Shown here: positions 39,223 through 48,141 of the stretch, piece after piece | Position numbering within the stretch: the stretch's first letter is position 1 | Layout: every line of letters starts with the position of its first letter | Assembly: GCA_018223375.1 (NCBI GenBank) | Contig: JAGTTS010000001.1 | Coordinates: 248,001-312,000 of the forward strand | Origin: Clostridiaceae bacterium Marseille-Q3526 | GTDB taxonomy: Bacteria; Bacillota; Clostridia; Lachnospirales; Lachnospiraceae | Reading direction: 5' to 3' | DNA length: 64,000 nucleotides | Program-made: the position numbers and the translations under genes | The notes under the pieces: generated by a model | Told to the model about the DNA's origin: nothing | Databases searched by the model: none | What the model saw: only the letters and a program-made list of their open reading frames with translations

Positions 39223-40083
39223 ATGTGGATAGCTGACGGCTGGAAGGATTACGAAGTATTAGACTGCTCCAGAGGAGAAAAGCTGGAGCGATGGGGAAAA
39301 TATCTGCTGGTAAGGCCGGATCCCCAGGTTATCTGGGATACGCCGAAGAAAAATAAAGGGTGGAAGCGCATGAACGGCCACTACCACAGAAGCTCCAAGG
39401 GAGGCGGAGAATGGGAGTTCTTCGATCTGCCGGAGCAGTGGAGCATTCATTATAAAGAGCTGACTTTTAATTTGAAGCCGTTCAGCTTCAAGCACACGGG
39501 GCTGTTCCCGGAGCAGGCCGCTAACTGGGACTGGTTCGGCGATAAAATCAGAAAGGCCGGACGCCCCATTAAGGTGCTGAACCTGTTCGCCTACACAGGA
39601 GGCGCCACGCTGGCAGCCGCCAAGGCCGGCGCCCATGTAACCCATGTGGACGCCTCCAAGGGCATGGTGGCCTGGGCTAAGGAAAACGCCCGCTCCTCCG
39701 GCCTTTCTGAGGCTCCCATCCGCTGGATTGTAGACGACTGCGTCAAATTCGTGGAACGGGAAATCCGCCGTGGAAATCATTACGACGGAATTATCATGGA
39801 TCCGCCTTCCTACGGAAGAGGCCCCAAGGGAGAGATCTGGAAAATTGAGGAATCCATCCACCCGTTTGTACAGCTGTGCGCCAAGCTGCTGTCTGATCAG
39901 CCCTTATTTTACCTGATTAACTCCTACACCACGGGACTGGCTCCGGCCGTCCTCACCTACATGCTCTCCACGGAACTGGTTCCGAAGTTCGGCGGTTCTG
40001 TCCGTTCCGAGGAAATCGGTCTTCCCGTCACAGACAGCGGTCTGGTGCTGCCATGCGGCGCTTCCGGACGCTGGGAGGCATAA
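39223..40083 (+). CDS. Class I SAM-dependent methyltransferase, RlmI/RlmK-like
   Basis: 286 residues. The C-terminal two thirds is a Rossmann methyltransferase: motif I LNLFAYTGGATLAAAKAG near residue 123, an acidic motif II in THVDASKG, and the MDPPSYGRG motif near residue 193 typical of 5-methylcytosine/N2-guanine rRNA methylases of the RlmI family. The PUA domain of RlmI is missing; instead there is a short N-terminal beta-rich region. Substrate probably rRNA, not proven. Start MWIADGWKDYEVLD at 39223 with agaaagga upstream. It stands alone on the plus strand with its own promoter and terminator. Confidence 0.85.
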   Translation: MWIADGWKDYEVLDCSRGEKLERWGKYLLVRPDPQVIWDTPKKNKGWKRMNGHYHRSSKGGGEWEFFDLPEQWSIHYKELTFNLKPFSFKHTGLFPEQAANWDWFGDKIRKAGRPIKVLNLFAYTGGATLAAAKAGAHVTHVDASKGMVAWAKENARSSGLSEAPIRWIVDDCVKFVEREIRRGNHYDGIIMDPPSYGRGPKGEIWKIEESIHPFVQLCAKLLSDQPLFYLINSYTTGLAPAVLTYMLSTELVPKFGGSVRSEEIGLPVTDSGLVLPCGASGRWEA

Positions 40084-40116
40084 GCGTATCCGAATCATTT
40101 CACAGCGTTCTTACAA

Positions 40117-40157
40117 AAAAGCCCGTTCAGGACCTTTAAATCCCTGAACAGGCTTTT
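40117..40157 (+). terminator. Bidirectional terminator between the methyltransferase and acyltransferase genes
   Basis: Arms 40117-40131 and 40143-40157 pair over 15 positions with one mismatch; A-run before and T-run after. It serves the convergent genes on both strands. Confidence 0.9.
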
Positions 40158-40173
40158 CTTTTTCTATGCCCTT

Positions 40174-41274
40174 TTACCTGCCTCCATTAATCAGACGCCA
40201 GAACGGCCCTGTATGCTTTTTCAGAAAGTCTCCCAGCTTCCAGGCTGTGATCACGCAGACAGCCGGGATTACCAGGTATACCAGAAGGGCCGATGCCGCC
40301 GTATGAGGAAGGAGCATTGCCGCCGCTTTGTTCATTCCTCTGGCCAGAATAAAGTGAATTGTATAGAGGAAAAAGCCATATTTCATCCACTCTCCGGCCT
40401 CCGGAAGCCTGGTTCCTGATACTGCCGCCCAGATCGTGACGGGAACCGTAAAACGGTACAGCACCGTCTCCAGCACAGAATGTCTGACTGTGATTCCCTG
40501 ATAAAAGTAAACGGCCAGACCGATTCCTGCCGCCGCTGTCAGAAGGCGGAGCCACGGTTCCAGGCGTCTGATTCGCTCTATTCTCTCTGTCTCCGTTTTT
40601 TTCCTGTCTGTCCGCTCTTTTTTCCAGCCTTCCTCCACCAGCCAGCTGCCGTGAAGCGCTCCATAGGCCGCCGCACTGTAGTAAAACAGCGCGTCCATAT
40701 TGATGACAGGAAGATTCACCAGATTTTTAATGCAGTAAAGCTCCAGCAGAAGCGCCGCCAGTCCGGCCACCCTGTTTTTCAGCAGGGGATAGAGAACCGG
40801 GGACAGGGCAATGAGAAAAATCAGCTGATACATATACCAGAAAACGGGATTATAGGTAAAGTGGAGCACTGCCTCCGCCATCACGGGAATGCTGAATTCC
40901 ACTGCAGTTTTGTCAGAAAGTCCGGCCAGAAAAGGAATCTTCCCAGCCAGAGCGTAACCGGCGTAGTAGAAAAAGTTCCACAGCAGGTAGGGAATCAGCA
41001 CCGTTCTGATTCTTCTCTCCATCTTCGGAACCACATCCTGAAAGGAGCAGTTCCGATAGAACTGGTAGGCGGAAATCATAAAAAATCCCGGCACCGCCAC
41101 AGGCCCCAGCACGTCCGCCAGGATATGTTCAAAGGCCCACACCGCCCGTCCTCCCGGAGAGGAGGCGGGAAGCGCCAGAAACATATCTGCATTATAGCTG
41201 TGAATCATCACCACCATAAGGCTGAAAAAAAAGGCGGCAAAGCACACCTTGTTGCGAAACTGCTTCTCACTCAA
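40174..41274 (-). CDS. Membrane acyltransferase 3 family protein
   Basis: 366 residues with about ten hydrophobic segments, starting MSEKQFRNKVCFAAFFFSLM. The H in VVMIHSYNAD near residue 25 matches the conserved histidine of acyltransferase-3 proteins, and ISAYQFYRN follows. Such proteins transfer acetyl or succinyl groups to envelope carbohydrates; substrate unknown here. It lies 2 bases after the CPBP protease gene and ends beside a shared terminator. Confidence 0.85.
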   Translation of the reverse strand: MSEKQFRNKVCFAAFFFSLMVVMIHSYNADMFLALPASSPGGRAVWAFEHILADVLGPVAVPGFFMISAYQFYRNCSFQDVVPKMERRIRTVLIPYLLWNFFYYAGYALAGKIPFLAGLSDKTAVEFSIPVMAEAVLHFTYNPVFWYMYQLIFLIALSPVLYPLLKNRVAGLAALLLELYCIKNLVNLPVINMDALFYYSAAAYGALHGSWLVEEGWKKERTDRKKTETERIERIRRLEPWLRLLTAAAGIGLAVYFYQGITVRHSVLETVLYRFTVPVTIWAAVSGTRLPEAGEWMKYGFFLYTIHFILARGMNKAAAMLLPHTAASALLVYLVIPAVCVITAWKLGDFLKKHTGPFWRLINGGR

Positions 41275-41276
41275 AT

Positions 41277-42137
41277 TTACATTCTCCTCTCTTGTCTGCA
41301 GATATGTCTCAAAATCACAGCCGCCAGAAAAACCGCCGCCCCAGTCTGGATCAGCAAAGCCCCTGGCCTGCTCTCAAGCCATGTTCCATAACGGACCGTC
41401 TCCAAGAAAACTGCGGCGCTGTTGGCAGACGCATGAACGATAACGGGAACGGCAAGCGTTCTCTTTCTCTCATACAGAAAAGCCAGAAGACAGCCTAAAA
41501 GTCCCGCGTAAATCCCCTGGAGAAGCTGTCCATGGTACAGGCCGAACATAAGCGAGGAGAGAATCAGCGCGCCTGTACGCCCCAGACGTCTTATCTCCCT
41601 CAGGCTTCCGTACATGGCTCTGCGAAAGAGAAACTCTTCCGCAAACGGAATAATGCATCCGCTGCAGAGAAAAAGCGTCGCAAGCGAAAACGCCGTCCCG
41701 GGCGCAGCAGCTGCTGCCTTTGCTCCGGCAGATATGGCTTCAGCAGACAAAGAGCCGGAAGATATAGTTCCGGAAAAACCTTCCCTCAGCAGGAAAATCA
41801 GCCCGCTGCCCCCCAGGCAGCAGCAGATGCCCAGAGCAACCAAAGCAATAAGAAGCAAAAAACTGCCGATTTCCTCTCTCCGCAAATCCAGACGCCGCTC
41901 CGGCGCTTTGCCTTCTTCTTCCTCTCTGCCGTACTGTCTCCAGAAAAGTCCAGAAACCGCCAGTCCGGCGGCCGCGTTAGCCCAGAGAACCGCCGCGCTC
42001 AGATTCAAAGAGGCCGCCCCAGTCCAGCCATCTGGAGCTGCCGCAAGGATTCCTGCCAGGCCGTGAAGCGCCAGCTCTGTAAATACCGCATAGGCCGCCA
42101 GCGGCAGAAAAGCCCTGAAAAGCAGATGTTTCTTCAT
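41277..42137 (-). CDS. CPBP-family intramembrane metalloprotease
   Basis: 286 residues with about seven hydrophobic segments. The CAAX-protease/bacteriocin-processing motifs are present: EEFLFRR near residue 168, FGLYHG near residue 197 and a further conserved H in VIVHASANS near 235. Typical roles include bacteriocin self-immunity and peptide processing; nothing nearby identifies a substrate. Its start overlaps the final codon of the large fusion gene by one base, so it is translated with it. Confidence 0.88.
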   Translation of the reverse strand: MKKHLLFRAFLPLAAYAVFTELALHGLAGILAAAPDGWTGAASLNLSAAVLWANAAAGLAVSGLFWRQYGREEEEGKAPERRLDLRREEIGSFLLLIALVALGICCCLGGSGLIFLLREGFSGTISSGSLSAEAISAGAKAAAAAPGTAFSLATLFLCSGCIIPFAEEFLFRRAMYGSLREIRRLGRTGALILSSLMFGLYHGQLLQGIYAGLLGCLLAFLYERKRTLAVPVIVHASANSAAVFLETVRYGTWLESRPGALLIQTGAAVFLAAVILRHICRQERRM

Positions 42138-45100
42138 CAGGCTTTCCCCGCCAGCTCCATGGCTTTTCCTGCGTCCAGCATTCCCGCCGTCGTGGTTTTT
42201 CCCTCCATAGAACTGTTTTTCTCTGAGGATTTCAGAAGAATCTCCCTGATTTTCCCTGTGCTCAGATCCGGTCTGGCCGACTTTATAAGGGCAGCGGTTC
42301 CAGACACCATGGGCGCGGCCATGGAAGTCCCGCTCATGTAGGCATACTGGCCGCCGGAAATGGTGCTCAAAATATATTTTCCAGGCGCGGCCAGATCCAC
42401 AGAGCCTCCCCCGTAATTCGAGCTGGGCTCCAGATTTCCGTCCAGACGCATACTGGCCACAGAAATAATATTTTCCAGGTCAAAGGCAGCCGGGTAGACA
42501 GGCTTCTCGTCCAGATTGACTCCCTTCCCCTCCTTATCTCCGTTTCCCGCGGCTACCACAAACAGCATCCCGGAATTTTTCATAGTATCGTAAAGCTCCT
42601 GGTTAAATTTCCCCGTTCCGAAGCTGAGGTTGCAGACGGACGCGCCCTGGGCCTCCGCATAGCGGATGGCCTTCGCCACGTTTTCCGGCGTTCCCACGCC
42701 GTCCTTGGTTCCCAGCACCTTTAACGGCATAATTTTCACATAGGCCGGATCGCAGATACCTGTAATGCCGACGCCGTTTTTCCCTGCCGCGATGGTTCCC
42801 GCGGAGTGGGTTCCGTGGTTGTCCTCGCTTCCCTGATAGAGCTCTCCCTTCCCAGAATAGAAATTCCATCCGTGGACGTCGTCCACAAAGCCGTTTTTAT
42901 CATTGTCAACGCCGTCCCCGGCTGTCTCTCCCGGGTTGGTCCAGATACTGTTCTTTAAATCTTCGTGATCCGTCTGGACGCCGGTGTCAATCACAGCCAC
43001 CACCACCTGCCCCTTATTTTCCAGGGCGTCGTAGGCCGTTCTGGCCGGCGTCAGATTGATATCCATGCCGGCCCTGGCAAAGGTAGTGGCCCGCCCCTCT
43101 GTCTCAGGCCCATAATCGGAGCTGTCCTGGCTGTCAGACAGGTGTCCCGGCATGGAGGAATTCATGTTCTGAGTTCCCGTCACCAGGCGGAACTGGCCGT
43201 TATTTAGAAAAGCCCACTGATAGCTGTTGTAGGGATCTCCCTGGCCGTAGGCGGGCGTACCAGGCCCTGCGGCAAAAGCTGTGTGAGAGCCGTCAAAGGG
43301 ATTTTGGCAGGTCAGGGATAAGGCGGCGGCTGTCAGAACTGCGGCCGCCGTCTTCTGCAGCTTTTTTGACGGCGCCTTCTCCCCCTCTTTTCCCGCCTTT
43401 TTCTCTGTTTTTTTAGGAGACTTTTTCCCGGAACCTTTTTTTCCATTCTTCTCTGTCTCCGGATCCTTCAGGCCGATAAAGACCACAATGGTCCTGGCAG
43501 GAACCAGAAACTGCTTCTGCTGTTCCAGACACGGCTCCTTCCCCTCCTCGTAAATGCCGTTTCTGTCCTTATCGTCCGTATTGAAGGCCAGATGCCATTT
43601 CATGCCTTTCGGGAGCTTTGGAAGGGCAAATTCATGGGGCTCCCAGTGCATGTTGTAGGCTGTGAAGAAGAAATCGTCGCTGCTTCCGTCCGGCCTCTTC
43701 GCATAATCGCCGCAGTACATGATTCCCAGCTGTCTGCGGAAATTCTCAAACTCCGGACACCAGGCCTTGACTCCATGGTAGGAGACGTCCGGGTGGCCGC
43801 AGACCAGGTAATCCATGCCCATGGGCTCCTGAGGCATATGGAACACCGGGTGTTTCTTTCTGAATGCAATGACCTGCTTTGTGAACTGGAACAAGTCCCG
43901 ATTTGTCTCCAGAAGCCGCCAGTCCAGCCAGGAAACGGCGTTATCCTGGCAGTAGGAATTATTATTTCCTCCCTTTGTAGCGCCGAATTCATCTCCCGCC
44001 AGAAGGAGAGGCGTGCCCTGGCTTAAAAACAGAATCAGAAGAGCGTTCCGAATCTGCTTCTGCCGCATGCCGACAATCTTCTTTTTGCGGCTTGGTCCTT
44101 CCACGCCGCAGTTCCAGGTGTAGTTCCAGGCGCTTCCGTCCTGATTGTTCTCCCCGTTGGCCTCGTTATGCTTCATCTCATAGGAGACGGAATCTGCCAG
44201 GGTAAAGCCGTTTGAATGGGCCATGTAGTTGATCACGCCCATATTCCTGGGATTTCTCCTGCTCCTGAAAATCAAGCCGTTCATCTGATCCTCGTCTCCC
44301 TTTAAAAGACGCCTCATGTCCACCAGAAAACCGTCGTTGTACTCCGCCAGATGACGGCTCTTCTCCTGTTTTCCCTTCTCAGAGCCACTCTCCTCCCAGA
44401 AGGAGGCGAACAGCTTTGTCCTGGAAAGCCAGGGATCGTCTGCCAGAGACGGGCAGGAGGCGATTCCCGTCAGGTGTATGCCGTCCACATGGTATTCCCG
44501 CACCCAGAACCGCACTGCCTCGCTGATAAAGGCAGCGCTTTCCTTTCCGGTAAAATACAGTTCAATAATCAGCTCCAGGCCGTTTTTGTGAAGCTCCTTT
44601 ACAAGAGCCTTGAATTCAGAGGAGGGATTCTTTTTTCCCGGCTTTCCCTCCGAATAGGAGGCCTTGGGGGCAAACAGAAGACTCGGGCCGTAGCCCCAGT
44701 AGTTGAGCTTCCCCGTAGGCTCGTCGGGGCCGTAGGGATTGCCGTCCGAGCTGTCCGGCATCATGACCTCCTCAAACTCATTGGGAGGCATCAGCTCCAG
44801 GGAGGTGACGCCCAGCTCCCTGAAATACGGGATTTTGTCTCTGATTGCCTGAAAGGTTCCCGGCCGTCCCGCCGTCTTGTCCTTCCGATCCGTTCCCCTC
44901 GGCCCCATGGTAAGGCCCCTGGCGTGGATCCTGTATAAAATCATATCCTCATAGGGAATATGAAGAGGCTCGTCGCCCTCCCAGTCAAAATAGGGAAGCT
45001 CAAAGGGGGATCTCAGCGGATTTTTCACATGGGACAGCTCTCCCCAGGTCTCCCGGCCCGTAAAAGCGTGTCCAAAGGGATCGGGCTGCTCTGTCCCGTC

Positions 45101-45355
45101 GCAGATCAGGGAATAGGAAAGCCCTGCAAAATCTCCGCCCAGCAGACGAATTGTCCGCATATTTCCAAGTCTTGAGCTTTCAGGAAAAGGAAAAATCCTC
45201 TGTTTTTCCTCCCCTCCCGACGTTTCAAATACAGCCAGGCTTACGTTCTCCCCCTCCGCCATGGTGCAGATGTGGAAGCCGCCTTCTGTCTTGACGGCTC
45301 CGGGCGGAAAATATCCCGGCATGCCTTCTGCCGCAGCAAGTTTTTCTATCTTCAT
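42137..45355 (-). CDS. Fusion of an inactive GlgX-like GH13 domain and a subtilisin-family protease
   Basis: 1072 residues from ATG 45355 (gggagag ribosome binding site; the frame opens at 45370). Residues about 1-640 are a glycogen-debranching/isoamylase-like protein, with the family segments SYEMKHNEANGENN and WNYTWNCGVEGP. The four catalytic regions are altered: ELYFTGKE for the region I NH, DGIHLTGIAS for DGFRFDLAS (nucleophile Asp to Thr), LFASFWEES where the acid Glu is expected, and AHSNGFTL for AHDGFTL. A lysine-rich linker follows (about 640-665), then a signal-like segment (AAAVLTAAALSLTC ... AFAA, about 668-695). A subtilase domain closes the protein, with D in VVVAVIDTGVQTDHED (about 788), H in DNHGTHSAG (about 847) and S in SGTSMAAPM (about 1008). 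No start codon or ribosome binding site lies at the junction, so this reads as a single fused gene. Confidence 0.85.
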   Translation of the reverse strand: MKIEKLAAAEGMPGYFPPGAVKTEGGFHICTMAEGENVSLAVFETSGGEEKQRIFPFPESSRLGNMRTIRLLGGDFAGLSYSLICDGTEQPDPFGHAFTGRETWGELSHVKNPLRSPFELPYFDWEGDEPLHIPYEDMILYRIHARGLTMGPRGTDRKDKTAGRPGTFQAIRDKIPYFRELGVTSLELMPPNEFEEVMMPDSSDGNPYGPDEPTGKLNYWGYGPSLLFAPKASYSEGKPGKKNPSSEFKALVKELHKNGLELIIELYFTGKESAAFISEAVRFWVREYHVDGIHLTGIASCPSLADDPWLSRTKLFASFWEESGSEKGKQEKSRHLAEYNDGFLVDMRRLLKGDEDQMNGLIFRSRRNPRNMGVINYMAHSNGFTLADSVSYEMKHNEANGENNQDGSAWNYTWNCGVEGPSRKKKIVGMRQKQIRNALLILFLSQGTPLLLAGDEFGATKGGNNNSYCQDNAVSWLDWRLLETNRDLFQFTKQVIAFRKKHPVFHMPQEPMGMDYLVCGHPDVSYHGVKAWCPEFENFRRQLGIMYCGDYAKRPDGSSDDFFFTAYNMHWEPHEFALPKLPKGMKWHLAFNTDDKDRNGIYEEGKEPCLEQQKQFLVPARTIVVFIGLKDPETEKNGKKGSGKKSPKKTEKKAGKEGEKAPSKKLQKTAAAVLTAAALSLTCQNPFDGSHTAFAAGPGTPAYGQGDPYNSYQWAFLNNGQFRLVTGTQNMNSSMPGHLSDSQDSSDYGPETEGRATTFARAGMDINLTPARTAYDALENKGQVVVAVIDTGVQTDHEDLKNSIWTNPGETAGDGVDNDKNGFVDDVHGWNFYSGKGELYQGSEDNHGTHSAGTIAAGKNGVGITGICDPAYVKIMPLKVLGTKDGVGTPENVAKAIRYAEAQGASVCNLSFGTGKFNQELYDTMKNSGMLFVVAAGNGDKEGKGVNLDEKPVYPAAFDLENIISVASMRLDGNLEPSSNYGGGSVDLAAPGKYILSTISGGQYAYMSGTSMAAPMVSGTAALIKSARPDLSTGKIREILLKSSEKNSSMEGKTTTAGMLDAGKAMELAGKA

Positions 45356-45376
45356 GTTGCACTCTCCCATCCCGTC

Positions 45377-47221
45377 CTAACGGCCGTTCTGCTCCGCTAT
45401 CCGCTCCGCCAGATCATTCAGATACATCCAGCGCTCCATTTTCTCCTCCAGAAGCGCCTCCGTCTCCTCCTTCTCCTTCATCAGCGCAGCCAGTTTTTCG
45501 TAGTCTCTGGCAGCCTTATTGATCTCCGGCCCCAGGGCCTCTGCCTTCTCCTCCAGCGCCGCGATATCGTCCTCAATGGTTTCCCATTCCTTCTGCTCCT
45601 TGTAGGTGAATTTCAGCTTTTTCACCTGGCCGTCCTTCCAGCTCTTCCTGGTGTTTTTCTCAGGGCCCCCCTCCATCTCCTTTTCCACGGCTGTTCCTGC
45701 AGACGGACTGTTAAGACTCTCTCCGGCAGCCTCTTCCTCCTGCCTTGCGGCCTGATAATCGGTAAAACCGCCCTCATACTGGCGCAGCCTTCCATTACCC
45801 TCAAAGGCAAAAATCCGGCGCACCGCCCGGTCCAGAAAATACCGGTCGTGGGATACGGTGATGACAATGCCCTGGAAGCTGTCCAGGTAGTCCTCCAGAA
45901 TCGTCAGGGTTCTGATGTCCAGATCATTGGTAGGCTCGTCCAGAATCAGCACATTAGGGGCCTCCATCAGAATGCGCAGAAGATAAAGCCGCCGTTTCTC
46001 GCCTCCAGACAGCTTTCCGATGACCGTGTACTGCACAGAGGACGGAAACAGGAACCGCTCCAGCATCTGGGAAGCGGAAATGCTTCCCTCCGGCGTCTTC
46101 ACATACTCCGCCGCTTCCTTAATGTAGTCGATGACGCGCAGCGAATCGTCCATCGCCTCGTTCTCCTGGGAGAAATATCCCAGCTGCACAGTCTGTCCAA
46201 TCTCAATCTCCCCGGAATCCGGCTGCACCCATCCGGCAATCATCTTCATCAGAGTCGACTTTCCGCTGCCGTTCTGCCCGATAAAGCCCACTCTGTCATT
46301 TTTCAGGAAAATATAGCTGAAATCCTGAATCAGAACCTTGTCTCCGTAGGCTTTGCAGATATGCTTCAGCTCAATGGTCGTCCGGCCCAGACGGCTGGAG
46401 ACAGAGCCCAGCTCCACCTCCCCGTCGTACTCAGGCCCCTTTCTGGCGCTCAGCTCCTCGAACCGCTGGATCCTGCCCTTCTGCTTGGTAGAGCGCGCTC
46501 TGGCGCCCCGCTTCATCCACTCCAGCTCCACCCTTAAAATAGACTGGCGTTTCCGCTCTGACGCCTCCTCCATGGCCATCCGCTCCGCCTTCAGCTCCAG
46601 AAAGCCCTGATAATTCGTCTGATAGCTGTAGAGCTTTCCCTTGTCAAGCTCCACAATCCTGTTTGTCACGCTGTCCAGGAAATACCGGTCGTGGGTGATC
46701 ATCACCAGCGCTCCCCTGAATTTCTTCAGGTACTCCTCCAGCCAGTCGGCCATGCCGCTGTCCAGATGGTTGGTCGGCTCGTCTAACACCAGCAGATCCG
46801 CGGTGGAGAGAAGGACGCTGGCCAGAGCGGCTCTCTTTCTCTGACCGCCGGACAGCGTCTCTATCTTCTCATTCCAGTCTGGAATCCCCAGCGTCATCAG
46901 CATGGTTTTCGCCTGTCCTTCCAGATCCCAGACCTGTTCATGGCCCTGATTTTCCCGGATTACACTCTCTAACACCGTGTATCCAGGCTCAAATACCGGG
47001 TTCTGGGGCAGGTAGCGGATGTAGAGATTTCTCCCCTTCACCACGCTTCCCTCATCCGGCTCCTCCAGGCCCGCCAGGATCCGAAGAAGCGTAGACTTTC
47101 CAGTTCCGTTAATGCCGATTACCCCGATTTTCTCGCCTTCGTTGACAGAAAAAGCCGTGTCGTCAAACAGCAGCCGCTCTGTATAAGATTTCATAAGATG
47201 TTCAATGGTCAATAAATTCAT
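45377..47221 (-). CDS. ABC-F family ATPase with C-terminal coiled coil (Uup/YdiF-like)
   Basis: 614 residues: two ABC domains with intact Walker A motifs (GINGTGKST near residue 37, GQNGSGKST near 317), signatures LSGGQRKR and LSGGEKRR, and Walker B LVLDEPTNHLD / LILDEPTNDLD. A linker joins them and a coiled-coil domain ends the protein (about 535-612, EWETIEDDIAALEEKAEALG). There are no membrane segments. ABC-F proteins act on ribosomes or, for Uup, in branch-migration tolerance. The tail favours the Uup/YdiF type over an antibiotic-resistance protein. Confidence 0.93.
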   Translation of the reverse strand: MNLLTIEHLMKSYTERLLFDDTAFSVNEGEKIGVIGINGTGKSTLLRILAGLEEPDEGSVVKGRNLYIRYLPQNPVFEPGYTVLESVIRENQGHEQVWDLEGQAKTMLMTLGIPDWNEKIETLSGGQRKRAALASVLLSTADLLVLDEPTNHLDSGMADWLEEYLKKFRGALVMITHDRYFLDSVTNRIVELDKGKLYSYQTNYQGFLELKAERMAMEEASERKRQSILRVELEWMKRGARARSTKQKGRIQRFEELSARKGPEYDGEVELGSVSSRLGRTTIELKHICKAYGDKVLIQDFSYIFLKNDRVGFIGQNGSGKSTLMKMIAGWVQPDSGEIEIGQTVQLGYFSQENEAMDDSLRVIDYIKEAAEYVKTPEGSISASQMLERFLFPSSVQYTVIGKLSGGEKRRLYLLRILMEAPNVLILDEPTNDLDIRTLTILEDYLDSFQGIVITVSHDRYFLDRAVRRIFAFEGNGRLRQYEGGFTDYQAARQEEEAAGESLNSPSAGTAVEKEMEGGPEKNTRKSWKDGQVKKLKFTYKEQKEWETIEDDIAALEEKAEALGPEINKAARDYEKLAALMKEKEETEALLEEKMERWMYLNDLAERIAEQNGR

Positions 47222-47247
47222 ATCTGTTCTCCTGCTTCCGTTCCAGC

Positions 47248-48003
47248 CTACTGAATCACCAGTTCAACCGGACAGTGATCGGATCCCATAATCTCCGAGT
47301 GGATAGACGCGCTTACCAGCCGGTCCTTCAGGCTTTCTGATACGCAGAAGTAGTCGATTCGCCACCCTGCGTTCTTCTCTCTGGCCTTAAATCGGTAGGA
47401 CCACCAGGAATATGCCCCTTCTGTGTCCGGGTAAAAATGACGGTAGGTGTCGATAAATCCCGCGTCTAAAAGCTCTGAAAATTTCCCTCTCTCCTCGTCG
47501 GTAAAGCCCGCGTTCTTTCTGTTGGTCCTGGGATTTTTCAGGTCAATCTCCCGGTGGGCCACATTCAGGTCTCCGCAGAAAATCACCGGCTTTTTCTCCT
47601 CCAGCTTTTTAAGATAAGAGCGGAACGCGTCCTCCCACTCCATCCGGTAGGGCAGGCGGGCCAGCTCGTTCTGGGAATTGGGCGTATAGCAGGTCACCAC
47701 ATAGTAATCTTCGTACTCCGCCGCAATCACCCGTCCCTCGTGGTCGTGGACGTCGATTCCCAGACCATATACCACGCTTAAAGGCTCCTCTTTAGTAAAC
47801 AGGGCGGTTCCAGAATATCCCTTCTTGTCCGCGTAGCTCCAATACTGATAGTAGCCTGGTATATCAAGGTCAATCTGTCCGGCCTGAAGCTTGCTCTCCT
47901 GAATGCAGAAAATGTCGGCGTCAAGCTCTTGAAACACGTCGAGAAATCCTTTTCCCACACAGGCCCGCAGGCCGTTTACATTCCATGAAATCATTTTTTT
48001 CAT
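47248..48003 (-). CDS. xth: Exodeoxyribonuclease III (AP endonuclease)
   Basis: 251 residues, standard length, starting MKKMISWNVNGLRACVGKGF. Catalytic residues in context: N in WNVNGLR, E in IQESKL, D and N in GDLNVAHREID, and D-H in GSDHCPVEL at the end. It removes abasic sites and 3' blocks in base-excision repair. It is 26 bases upstream of the ABC-F gene on the same strand. The 138 bases before it contain a small gcccc/ggggc hairpin and no clear promoter. Confidence 0.96.
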   Translation of the reverse strand: MKKMISWNVNGLRACVGKGFLDVFQELDADIFCIQESKLQAGQIDLDIPGYYQYWSYADKKGYSGTALFTKEEPLSVVYGLGIDVHDHEGRVIAAEYEDYYVVTCYTPNSQNELARLPYRMEWEDAFRSYLKKLEEKKPVIFCGDLNVAHREIDLKNPRTNRKNAGFTDEERGKFSELLDAGFIDTYRHFYPDTEGAYSWWSYRFKAREKNAGWRIDYFCVSESLKDRLVSASIHSEIMGSDHCPVELVIQ

Positions 48004-48141
48004 TCTGTTTTGTCTCCTGACTAGCCTCCCGCCCCTTCCCAGGGGCAGGAAAGCGATGATACTGTCAGTATACCATTTTCTTGATTATTTTGGAAGAGAG
48101 CAGAGAAAGAGTCACCGGAAAAGCACAGATGATAAGAATTT

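Noticed and set aside
41532..42341. 269-codon plus-strand frame
   Set aside because: Antisense to the CPBP protease and subtilisin genes; arginine/serine-rich shadow composition.
45272..46537. 421-codon plus-strand frame
   Set aside because: Antisense to an intact ABC-F gene; leucine/histidine-rich without motifs.
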